A DNA stretch of 33,316 nt. Origin: Tulasnella sp. 424. Its lineage: Eukaryota; Basidiomycota; Agaricomycetes; Cantharellales; Tulasnellaceae. The DNA lies in assembly GCA_019633425.1 (NCBI GenBank), contig WSUB01000295.1:1-33316 (forward strand), in the 5' to 3' direction. Shown here piece by piece: positions 19,559-29,500 of the stretch. The notes below the pieces were generated by a model. That model saw only the letters and a list, made by a program, of their open reading frames with translations, was not told the DNA's origin and ran no database searches. Made by a program: the position numbers and the translations under genes. Every line of letters begins with the position of its first letter. The stretch's first letter is position 1.

Positions 19559-22500
19559 TCAACGGAATGAGGAGGTCTGTTCCTCATTCCGCCTCTTGTC
19601 TACTCCTCTAGTAACAGCATCTCTATTTCCTCTTGACTCTTGACCTTTGATCTCGAAGCGCCTCGCCTGAACCCTCGACTCTGACACATTGCACCGATGC
19701 TTGAACTTCCAGTCCAGCAGGGATTTGGGTCCTTGATCCGCAACTGAGGGTTGGTAAGAATCCCTTACACTTTGAGAATAGTGGTCAGGGTCATGGAAAA
19801 CGAGCTTGCCAAGGATTTACTTACTCGGAACGGTGATAGACTTTGTCTATCGCTAGAAACTCTCCCTTGCCGGTATCAGTCCCAGTGAAGTCCGTAACAA
19901 CAGCTGTTTGATGGCACTGAACCAATGTCCAGTGCGAGAATGCGTCAAAAGTGTCCACTAACTTCCTGCTTGCTGAACTGAGGCTGCCTTGAATGGTCCT
20001 GTGCTGACCAATTGCCATGCTCGTCATGTTATCAGTCGCAAGGCATTGGAAGTACGGATCTCCTGATGGTGGGAGATGTTCATGGGGAAGGAAGATTTCG
20101 GGAAAGGATATTGCTGCATGGGAGGAGTTAGAGTTACGGGAAATCGCCGATTCCTACTAGTAGGCATATGCACGTACGATAGATTTTGGTCCCGCTTTCC
20201 TGAGCTATCTCAGTAAAGAGACGAAAATTGAGGGCAGTTCGGAAGTGTTCCTGTCCCCTCTCCTCAAGGACCAAAGAAGCATTGGCCAAGGCATTCCGGT
20301 CGGACTTGAAGGGTTGATCATCGGGAAATTTCACGAGAATGACGACAAAGATCCCATGAAGTCCCATCCGTCTGGCCTATCAAAATCACAATCAGCTAAG
20401 CATCCATATGAACCTGGTTCCGTGCCTCACATAATGCATGCGCCAGCATCTTAATGCCCCAAAAGGCTCGTCACATATGGCAACATGAAGCTCAGGTTCT
20501 TCATGTTTCCGCAACTTCAGTTTGCCGCAAAAACCAGAGTCAACATCACCATCCTTTTCTAGACCCCATCTTTCCTCGTACATCGTCCTCCATGTGGTGC
20601 CCTCTGCTGGAGCCTCTGGTGTACTGGCTAGTAGGGAGTATACCATTTTTTCGGCAGCAGGCAAGTCAACAAGCGGTGTACTTCGATCATAAATTACGGA
20701 GAAGGTTTCTGTATACAAAGACAGGTGTAAGTACACAATGACTAGAGCTTATTCTGACGAGAGTTATTAGGAATCGGTACAACAGGGGCAGGAAAAGGTG
20801 GGGCTGGTACACGGATTACACGCTTAGAGCGAGAGGTGTAATGCAAAGGAACCGGATCGTCGCCAGCTCTAGGAATAGCTGGCTCACCTCTTGTACCCTC
20901 TCCGGTTGGTGTAGAAAGGAGATGGCCCGAACCTCCCTGGGGTAGACCATCGACGGACACTTCATGGTGGTTGCTGGGGCCTGCTGCTGCATTAGAAGAC
21001 GCTAGTGCTGAGGGGCCGGTTGCCGTTGGCTGCATAGCTAGGTCGGGAGTTGATGCTTGGGGGGCAGAGGTGATCATTCTTCCCTTGGATGTCAATGGCA
21101 ATACCCGGTGTGGTGGACCGACAATCGTGGTGGAGGGGTTCGGTTTGACTCTTGCTGAACGTGACGGACCAACCCCGATAGATTCCTCACTCTCAAAAGA
21201 TGGAGAGGGAGAAATGAACAGCTGACGTCGGGGTTTCTTCTTTTGAGGTCGCTCATCTGGCTTATTTGAACCTTTCGGCTTGCAGTGGGCGGGCGCTTTC
21301 CCTTTCCCCTTGGTTTGCTTGCCTTTAGACTTTGTGAATCTTGAGGCAGAGGTTGTCTTGGCGGTTAGGTTGCGCTTCTTGCGAGCAGCGACGTTGCTGG
21401 TGGTGTCCGAATCAGTGGTTGCAGATGCCGACTCGGTCGAAGAACCATTGCGCTTGGAGTCGTTTTTCTCGTCTTTGGATGGAAGAGATGGGAGCTTTTG
21501 TTTTGGTTTTGGAGCAGGCATCTGTCGATGTACAAGATTCATCAGTACGCATGAATACCCAGTCTGCAAAGGAGAAACGAACCCGTACCTGACAGACCTC
21601 CAAGTGCGCATCCATTATCCCCAGCGGAAACGAGCTTCCGCAGCGGTGGCAGTCGAATAACCCATCGCTAACCTCCTCCTCCTCCTCCTCATCGTCGTCT
21701 TCCTCATCCAAGTTGACTGAAACCTTCCCACCGAGCTTCTGGAGATGCTTGTAGTATGTGGTGTCATCCGGACTGACACGCTGGTCAGCAACGATCCAAA
21801 ATTGTTTGCGGTGGTAGGCGGCCTTGAGAGCTGTGTAAGGTGGAAGGTTCTTGTAGGCATCGAAGCCCACAGGGCTTAAAGTGAAGCTGTCCTTCTGTGT
21901 ATGTTGATAGAAGCTAATGGAAAGAGGTTGACAAATTAGGAGTCCAGCCCGATAATCGAATCTCACAGCCAGATACAACTCACTGAAAAGGATCATAGGC
22001 AATATCTAAACTCTGAAGGAAAGCTTGATGGATGGTATTGTAGACTTGGTGGCCGGAGGAGTTGGGTTGGAGTTCGACGGACTGAATAAGACCCAATCTA
22101 GAAAGTGCTTTGGCGATCTTAGGGCTGGCTTCCAAGTACGAGGGATCCAGAAGGAAATGGACGAGGTTCCCGGCACACCAAACTATACCACCTGGCGGCA
22201 TTGATGGTTGGGGGAGAGTCTCGGCCATACCGGCTTTCTTCTTGCGATGACCACCGCTCATGGTAGTGGTACCAAGGCCTTGGGGAAAGCGATTGCCGGA
22301 TGGAACAAGCGCCTGCCTAAGGACGGGTCCAAGAGCTTGGAGTTGGGAAGGCTGCTGCGACGCGGTAGCGGTCGTCAACCTTGCCGGAGGGGCGGCAGTC
22401 GCCGGAATGGGTCCGGAAGGAGGATTGGCGAGGCGAAGTGCAGCATAGGGATTGGGAAGTGAAGGAGGCTGGGGAGTGGCTAGAGTCGATGAAGGATGCA

Positions 22501-22871
22501 GGCCAAGGAGAGGTGCGATACCCATAGAATGAAGGAGATCCGAGGACGGGTGATTAGATGATGTCGAGGGCTGAGGGTGGCCCATGCTGGCAAGTCGCGC
22601 TTGCTCCGAAATCTGGGAAGTCCCGCCAGTGGCAGGAGTTGGTTGCTGTGGGTTGGGAGCAGACAAGCCTGGAGGCAATGGACCGGGTTGTGGCACAGGT
22701 CCCTGACGTGTTCCCCCAGCACAGTTTCTGGTCAGTTCGAGATCCAAAAGGAAAATGATAAGCAACATGCGATATACTGACAGCAGCAGCATTCCCTTGG
22801 CCTTGCATGAACTGGAAGAACTGGAAGGCATGCTGGAAGAAGTTGGGATCGCTGAACGGGTCGGGATTCAT
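19559..22871 (-). CDS. Alpha-type protein kinase with long low-complexity N-terminal region
   Basis: Eight exons: 22871-22782, 22702-21984, 21913-21589, 21521-20759, 20708-20414, 20371-20178, 20113-19842, 19804-19559 (968 codons, no internal stop, all phases agree). Residues 30-200 are rich in P, Q, S and A. Near 358-377 there is a CHRC...HLEVC zinc-finger-like motif after an acidic run. Residues ~380-560 are basic and serine-rich (KSKGKQTKGKGK), likely disordered or nuclear. The last third matches fungal alpha-kinases: VKFPDD, FNFR-like LNFRLF, PISFPEIFLP, AFSHW (853-857), TDFTG (869-873), HDPDHYS, ADQGPKSLL and HRC. It would phosphorylate Ser/Thr; the substrate is unknown. Introns 5 and 7 (42 and 37 bp) are unusually short, and intron 4 has a weak GTCAGA donor, so the 3' end could be wrong. 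A shorter model stops at 20742. Confidence 0.72.
19563..19591. terminator. Perfect 11-bp stem hairpin at the 3' end of the alpha-kinase gene
   Basis: CGGAATGAGGA, 7-base loop, TCCTCATTCCG. It overlaps the last codons of the predicted alpha-kinase and lies between two convergent genes. It could fold in either transcript. A role in 3'-end formation is a guess. Confidence 0.45.
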
Positions 22872-23358
22872 TGATGGAGATGATAAGGACGAAGCGAGGA
22901 CGACAGAGTGTATGTCAAGGCTGAGATTTACTAGGGTGTTTGACTTGGACCTAACGAGCAGCAAATGAGGATGTTTAAGTAGCTGAGAGGAAGAATCTAC
23001 GAGCAAAAAAGCAACGTCCTTACCAGCAGTCCAAAACCAAATCAGCGCCCTGCGCAAGGTTGAGGCCCGTCTGAAAGGCCCGCCACAAGAGCCAGTTGAG
23101 ACCAGTTTGAAAGACCCGCCATTAGAGCCAGTACCCGGTCAAAGCTGTTGGATACAATAAAGTCGAAGACCAATAGGTGCACCTGGTGACGGCGGGTTCC
23201 GTTGTACTAAGAACGGATGTGGCCAAAATTTGAACACATTGCCGACTCTTGTCCGGAATTGAACAGGTGATTTGACTTGGGTTTTGACTAGTAGAGTATA
23301 AGGAGTCAGAAGGTGAGTATTGATTTGAATCTGGAGTTGGATCCGTTAAGTTTTGATG
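22872..23358. other. Right subterminal region of element 1
   Basis: About 490 bases between the alpha-kinase start and the right TIR. It must include the kinase promoter. The only structure seen is the 36-bp tandem repeat listed separately. Confidence 0.5.
23061..23132 (+). repeat. Two tandem 36-bp repeats
   Basis: Units at 23061 and 23097 share TGAG, TGAAAG, CCCGCC and AGAGCCAGT in register with a few substitutions. They are subterminal in element 1, mirroring the larger tandem repeat at its left end. Confidence 0.7.
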
Positions 23359-23433
23359 GAGGTCGCAGGGGTGGTTGTAGGTTGCGGTCATAGGTTGTAG
23401 GTTGTTGGTGTTTGGCCCGATGTGCGCGCCATA
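23359..23433 (-). repeat. Right terminal inverted repeat of element 1
   Basis: The reverse complement starts TATGGCGCGCACATCGGG and matches 16606-16680 at 70 of 75 positions. Confidence 0.85.
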
Positions 23434-23439
23434 CACCAG
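23434..23439. repeat. Target-site duplication of element 1, right
   Basis: CACCAG, identical to 16600-16605. Confidence 0.8.
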
Positions 23440-23759
23440 CTTGAATCTTGGCCCGATTCAAACCAGGTAAAATAGGTTCAGAGACCATGAGGAGGGTGTG
23501 GATGAACAGGTACGTTGATGCTAGAGGGTCGAATGCCCAATGGAGTTGGTTTCGTTTGGAGACGCTGGGAAGCAGGCGGGTGGAGTAAGGGCGGAATTTG
23601 TGGCGCCTGTTCGAGCTTAGTAAGTAGGGAGAGGTGTTGGTCGTACAATAGAGTGCGTAGAGGGAAGAGGAGGATGAGTTGTTATGGTGGTGGTGGCGGT
23701 GATGGTGGCGGTTCGGTTGGGCTGCGTCATCCAAGGGGTCGGTTCGCTGGGGAAGGAGG

Positions 23760-23763
23760 TAGA
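23760..23763. repeat. Target-site duplication of element 2, left
   Basis: TAGA just before CACGGCCA. The same tetramer follows the other end at 31397-31400. In cassette C the unduplicated site reads GGAGGTAGAGGAA. Confidence 0.65.
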
Positions 23764-24298
23764 CACGGCCATACGGTTGTATTAAGGTGGCCACGTCGCG
23801 CGAAATTTTAAGGGTAGGCTATTGTGGGGTTAACCCTGCTTGGGAAGGGAGCCAGGGTCTTCGAGTCGCGCGGCTGCACAACTCACCAAAATCGCAGCGA
23901 GCACATACATATTCGACATCGCTCTGTTTTGAGAATGCAGAGCAGCTTGCGAGCCGGTATTCACGTCAGGAGGCCAATCCAATAGTCGCCCGCACCGGCG
24001 TTGGTGCGCATTTGTTCGGCAATCAACGTGTATTATCGATTACCAGGCTGTACAATACGGGGGACAGGAGCAAGCAGCCAAGTGGGACATTAGGCGGAAA
24101 GATACGGGACTATTAAGCAAGCAGATAGTGGGGAATGACGATGGAAACCAAATGGAACGTAGATATCGTATGGACACGTTTAACAGCGGAGGAACGTAGA
24201 TATCGTATGGACACGTTTAACTGTGGAGCTATCTATTAGTGATCCTAAAGGCATCTAAATCAGCGAAGGGGAGTGTAGCAATGCCAGGTCACTTACAG
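23764..24298. other. Left subterminal region of element 2
   Basis: Some 535 bases between the element end and the stop of the 499-aa gene. No gene seen. It contains a 37-bp tandem repeat at 24154-24221. Confidence 0.5.
24154..24221 (+). repeat. Direct repeat, period 37 bp
   Basis: GGAACGTAGATATCGTATGG and the following 11 bases occur twice without mismatch (24154-24184 and 24191-24221), separated by AGCGGA. Exactness implies a recent duplication. Confidence 0.9.
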
Positions 24299-26122
24299 TC
24301 ACCGAGTATAGGAGTTCAGTGGAGGTGCTGAGGGCGGGCACAGAAAAGCAAGATGAACATGGTAACCAAGAGATGAAAGAAGATCAAGCCGAAGGAGGGG
24401 CAAACGTGAAGGCCAGGAAGTAGAAGAGGAGGACGAAGCGTAAAGAGCACCGAAAATGCCCTGGGTGGAGGAGGTGGAGGGGCTAGGAGTGGTCGTGATA
24501 GGCTCAAAGACGGCGGGTTCTGGGAAATTGGTCCGTTCCCATATCATGGTGTCTTGAACATACCTGGATGCCGCAAGTAATGAGTGTGATTCCTGAAGAG
24601 TTTAACGGATACTCACTGGGACCACCCACTATTGTTCATGTCGAGACCCCACTCCTTCCGACACTGCATAAACCAGTTGGCGACGAAGTCCCACCAAGCT
24701 GGCGATCCTGATTTCTTCTTGCCACGTCGAGATGATGGGACAGAGCCAGAGCTGGTGCGTCTTCGCTTCCGAGGACGATCTTCATCGTCATCTCCATTGC
24801 TAAGCTCGCCATCATCGCGTTCGTTGTCCTCGTCAATTTCGGTCGAAATGATATTAAGGTTATTGAACGCAAGGCAGCGCTAGACGAGGAAGAGCCTCAT
24901 GAGTATGTAGTACAACAGGAAGCCGAGCACGTACATAAATTGCGAACTGGATGCGCAAACGAGGGGAGTCACGGTCAGTGCGATTGCGGAACCAGTCTCC
25001 CTGTCCAATTCGGAACAGGAACTGGCTGAGGGAGCATCGCGTTTTTCCGCCTTTAATGCTGTGCAGGATCTGGAAGGTCCGGTATGTCAGTACTTTGACG
25101 GAGGTACATGTTTGAGCTGGAACCTCCCTCGCGGCGGAAGCTATTTCTATATGTCGAGCACGTCCGTTTAACGAAGGTCGTGAGCTTCTTCTTGTTAGCG
25201 TCGCTGAGGTTCACAAGAGCGAGGGAGAGGGCTTCAGCATTGACAATAGTCTAAAGAATGTCGGCTCCATCAGTAAACAAGGACAGAGTCGGATGGCTGA
25301 ACTCACAAGGACTTTGAGATACATGTCTATATACGAGGTTCGGCTTTTCTGCACCATGACGTCTTTGACAATGCTGGCGAGGTTGGTCTGGCAGGCAAAG
25401 ATGATTAGGAAGAGGACAAGCCAGAGGGAGATAATCGAACCTTTTGCATAGGACTCAGTTCAAATGAAGTCTCAAGGCGACCGGCAAGCTGGTTGATCAG
25501 GGTTGTCAGACGATCCAATTGCAAGTTGTAATTCGAGATTCGGTTCAGCGTCGCGATCTGCTGGGCATAACACAAGAGAAACGCCCGTAGATGTGCGGGT
25601 GGCATGCCATCACAGTGCTACGGAAAGGGACAATAACTTAAGTATGGTGATGAACAAGAGAAGCAGTGACATCACCTGGAAAAAGAAGTGGAAATCAGCT
25701 CGCTGGCTTGCGTCCATTCCGGTACTTGTCGCGAGAAGATCAACAAATTCCGTATTGGGAATGGAAGGTGAGGCTCTTGCCAAGGGGACTTGAGCTGGGT
25801 CAGGACCTTGTACTGGATTGCAAGCTTGAGCGTGGTTCCATGGGTCGATTACCAACCCAGTTTGATGGGGTACTGGACTTGGAGAAGGGGAGGAGGGTGG
25901 AGGGAGAGGATGGATGGGGGCGGCAGGTGTAGACTGAAGGTTATGATTCGGAGACGGGTGGAGGTTGACTGGACGAAGGGTAAACGAGCGACTGGTATTA
26001 TTAGTATTGGGATCGGCAAGCAAGGAGTGAATGGTAGAGGCAGAGCGAGGAGTACTAAAGGAAGGTGGATTGAAGGTTCTAAGAGGAGGAAGTGAGGTAT
26101 TGGGAAACGAGGGGAGTTCCAT
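24299..26122 (-). CDS. Uncharacterised 499-aa protein, intact, second gene of element 2
   Basis: I do not recognise this family. Seven exons (26122-25676, 25617-25441, 25387-25307, 25250-25108, 25058-24935, 24879-24617, 24563-24299) total 500 codons with every phase consistent and introns of 49-58 bp, which strongly supports a real gene. The N-terminal ~130 residues are rich in P, S and T. Residues ~140-310 look helical and globular (LLCYAQQIATLNRI, LTTLINQLAGRLET, IVKDVMVQKSR, VKRTCSTYR). Then come FRIGQGDWFRNRT and FAIYRCLAFNNLNI, an acidic run (IDEDNERDDGE), and a basic nuclear-localisation-like RPRKRRR. Next is a Trp-rich block (PAWWDFVANWF, WERTNFPEP), and last a Ser/Leu-rich tail. It lies 420 bases downstream of the transposase gene on the same strand. 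It could be an accessory transposition or DNA-binding protein; that is inference. Confidence 0.75.
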
Positions 26123-26542
26123 CCTGGCGAAGAGTGGGTATTAGAGTAGTGAATGTGGGATGAATGGGAAGTTGATTGCTGATGACCTACCAGTAAAAGT
26201 GACCCGCTTTTAAAGGCCACCTTCCATGGTATAGTTACGTGCACGATTGACTCTTCAACATTCCACATTCCAGATCGAAGACTCCGTTGCTGAACAAGGT
26301 TGTGTAGCTTCTTTGGAGGCTCCAGAAAGGCAAAATATTATTCGGGCCATTTATGAGACTGAGATTCATTGAGATAAGAGGGCGAGCATGAGGTCGGGGA
26401 GTGGTTTTTTTGGGTTGATGGCCGAAATGAGAAGGTTGTGGTTCGAAAAACGAGATGCCGCCGTCGACAAACAATGCCAAACAGGCTAACCACCGCCATC
26501 ACCTTGCCTGATTCTGCAACTCATGAAGTCGGCGAGGCAGCC
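26123..26542. other. Spacer between the two genes of element 2
   Basis: About 420 bases with the 3' end of the transposase-like gene and the promoter of the 499-aa gene. No TATA-like box or other gene seen. Confidence 0.45.
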
Positions 26543-29500
26543 TCAGTGATAGACTTGTCTCTCCTCCATGAATTGATGGCGATGGTGCTTGGCTTGATGG
26601 GCCTCCGGGATCCGGTGTGGGGGGATCCTCCGTGGCTGCTGACGCTGCCGCACGCCGGTCTGTTCAGCTTTGATTGCCTTAACACACCCTTCGGTGATCG
26701 CAAATTCATGGTCAGGTGTTGCTGGGACTTTTCTGTATGGTTGAATATGAGCTGCATTCCGCATTTGTGCCATGTTGAGAATGAGGTCTCCAGGTTTGCG
26801 ATGCTTGACCTTTGGCCGGGTCTGACCAAGGACATGCTCACGTTCTTGATAAAGTTCTTCATTGGCACTGCAGTCACATGCATTGCCAAGACAGTGATGT
26901 TGCATGTTGATGACACAAGTAATTTCCTGGTGAAGATATGATGAATTAGACTCTTGTTCGGCAACGGACCAACCGCCACCCCATCTAAGCTGCGATCTCC
27001 CTTGATGTACTCACTTCTGGAGAAAAGATACGTAATGGAGAGTCTTTTGTTTTCTTGAACCTTGGCATATAGTAGTCAGGTGAAGTCTCACCGGACTTGG
27101 CAGTTGCAAAGTCACCATGTCGGCGATGTCTGCAATATCATTCTGGGAACCCTTCACTCGAAGAATCTCCTCTACTTGACCGACTGAGCTCCCATATGTG
27201 GCTGTAGTTGCAAGTACCCAATCTCCTTCAGCGCAAGTATCGCCACTCCTTAACGTCATATCCGCTGCCGTCCTGAAGGTTAAGGTAGTGGGCACCTGAT
27301 CCGGAGGGTATGGCAAAGGCAGTCCTGCCTTCCCCGCAACGGTTTTCTCCCAGGGCAGGGGTGAAATCTTTGCATTAAGGTTTGTTAGTCCTAATGAAGG
27401 AGGTGGTATGCTTATCAGGTGGGACCAAGGATGAAATGAAAAGCCCACACATATACCCACCATGAGTTGGTCTTGACTTATTAACGAAGCCGATGTAGCT
27501 TGACACAATGGGCTCATGTTGGAGATTGAGAGCAAGGCGTCCCGGTGTTCTAAAGACAACTTCGATATCTTGAGGTTCCGTGCTGTCCACACCCACAACA
27601 CGTTTGCTCAGCGTCGGCTCTCCATGTTGATAACTGCCCTCGACTGTTGAAATATCAACAGGAAAAGCTCCACCACTCATTAGATGGCGCACCCGACTTT
27701 CTTGTGCAAATGCTCGTGCAATATCTCGCGATGGAGCTTGGTGATTCGAGTGAACACTCTTGCTGCGGATTATTCCGTTGAAGGACTCGAAAGCCTCCGT
27801 TGCAAAGATCCCGGCCGGTCCGAAGTCCAGGATATGATCAGGAAGGTGAAGGATAAGATGGAACTTGGGTTTATTAAACCAATGAGGAGTCCAACGGGCG
27901 GTGGAGATTAGGAGGCGGTCGATTGCGGCAGTCAACTGTGCCTAGCATCAATATTACCACATGTCAGTGTTAGAGTCCTAGACAGTCCTTTGAGAGGTGC
28001 GCAGCCTAACTTACAATATGTTCTTCCTTATTCGCTATAGCAGGCTGCCAAACCAAGGGAACTAGTGCGGAAAGAGCTTGCCACGAGGCTAAGCACTCTT
28101 CGGGGAGCCCTAAGTCGGCGAGAACAAAGGGGGCGACTTGAGAGATGGCCCGAAAGTCTCGTCCAGTGAGAGACTTTGCGTATTGAACGAGAGTTTTCCC
28201 TGAAAGTCTTGGAATGTTCAGGCCAGACACATAAAAAGACGATAGACGGGTTTGAAGAGTTGCCTTCTGAGAAGCGCTGAGCCGAGACACCGCATCACGC
28301 CAGAAATATTTGACAAAGCCGAGGAGAACGACATGAAGAATTTCGATGGGTGTATCAGAGTGAGGGTCAAAGCCTGGTATCAAGCTCATGACTAATCTGT
28401 CTTCCCTGCAACTCGAACCGGTACTTCGGACTCACCTTGAAGATGCTAAACTGGACTTTCTGTTTCTCCTGGTAATTGAGCAATTGCAGCATTGAGGCAG
28501 GCCTCAGCATTCGCGCCTCGTCTCCCCTTCTGAGCTGCATAGAGTCGTCCAAGGAAAACATCTTGAAAGGGGTCCTTCACACCGTGGAGAGTTTTCTCTC
28601 GGTTTGCTGCCGCCTTTCCACCAACCCGGAGCGAGTGATTCATAATTTCGTTGAGAATCTTCTTTGTTTCCTGCTTGGATCGACGTTCCCCAATCTGAAG
28701 CCCTATCGTTAGATGGCCAGAAAACACGAGACATCACCATGGGAGTCGGATAAATGACCTACTTGGAGAAACCGCAGAACTCGGTCCTTCATCTCGTCCA
28801 GCGGCTCCAACACCTTTTTCCTCCCTTTCCCCCCTTGCTTTGACCCAACAGAGCTTGCATCATCGTCCACCGTTGCAGCATGGCCCTCGTCTCCGCTCTC
28901 CTCCTCCTCATCATCGGCTGCACCTTCCCCTTTACTAACTTTGCAGATGCGACAGCAGAGCTTTGCTAACAGTCCCCTATGACAAGCAAACTCACTCTGC
29001 ATCGGATTATCGCCAAGCATGGCTAAAACCGTCAGGAACACGAGAGCTAAGTTACTATCCTCAATGTCATACACCCAAGTCCCTTCTTCCTGGAGTTTGC
29101 TAATATAAGCGAAGTCAGAAACGAGTCTAGTAAGGTTGAATGATTGGACATACTCGATCTGTTCCGCAATTCCACCTAGCATTTCAAGCGGAGGGGCGAT
29201 ATTTGACGTTGAGAGGAAGTGTACGTGGAAATCGTGCTGTACCAGATCGGACGGAAGGCCCGCAGCGGTAAAAAGAAATGAATTGTGCTTGTTCCATCGT
29301 TTTGAGACATTACCGGATGTATCATCACAGTACAGCCAAATCATGAATGAAAATACACAACGACCTTTTGCCCGAGTCCGCCAGCGATTTTCTGAAGGAC
29401 AATGCCAGGCTTCAATAGCAGAGCCTGGCTGATGCTCGATACCTTGTAGGAATGTACATAATTAATAAGTCACTTTGTGAGCTTTGCGTCAAATGGCATC

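Larger units (their letters stand above)
16606..23433. mobile_element. 6.8-kb DNA transposon-like element with 75-bp TIRs carrying integrase and alpha-kinase genes
   Basis: Both ends are 75-bp inverted repeats with 5 mismatches, all transitions, starting TATGGCGCGC. The element is flanked by CACCAG direct repeats. Joining the flanks gives a sequence collinear with cassettes A-C, that is, an empty site. Inside are two convergent genes: a DDE integrase-like gene reading right and an alpha-kinase reading left, with their 3' ends about 400 bases apart. No reverse transcriptase, long terminal repeats or DNA polymerase were seen, so it is a TIR element rather than a retroelement or Polinton. The superfamily is not identified. 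It may no longer be autonomous because the integrase gene has a damaged donor site. Confidence 0.85.
23434..23763 (+). repeat. Cassette D, middle fragment
   Basis: It resumes cassette sequence (CAGGTAAAATAGGTTC, AATGGAGTTGGTTTCG, GGGCGGAATTTGTG, a GTGGTG tract, CTGGGGAAGGAGGTAGA), collinear with 5610-5935 and 14400-14763. It ends where the inverted end of element 2 begins. Confidence 0.8.

Noticed and set aside
20742..21521. Alpha-kinase gene ending at the stop at 20742
   Set aside because: A phase-correct 50-bp intron (20758-20709) bypasses the stop and leads into alpha-kinase motifs. The whole eight-exon model keeps frame, so the short form is less likely, though not excluded.
16606..23433. 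Element 1 as a Polinton/Maverick
   Set aside because: The 6-bp duplication and rve-type integrase fit, but 6.8 kb holds no DNA polymerase, ATPase or capsid-like gene; only integrase and alpha-kinase are seen.
26438..26941. Plus-strand open frame at 26438-26941
   Set aside because: It is the antisense shadow of the last transposase exon, which has the recognisable INMQHHC and LNMAQMR motifs on the minus strand.
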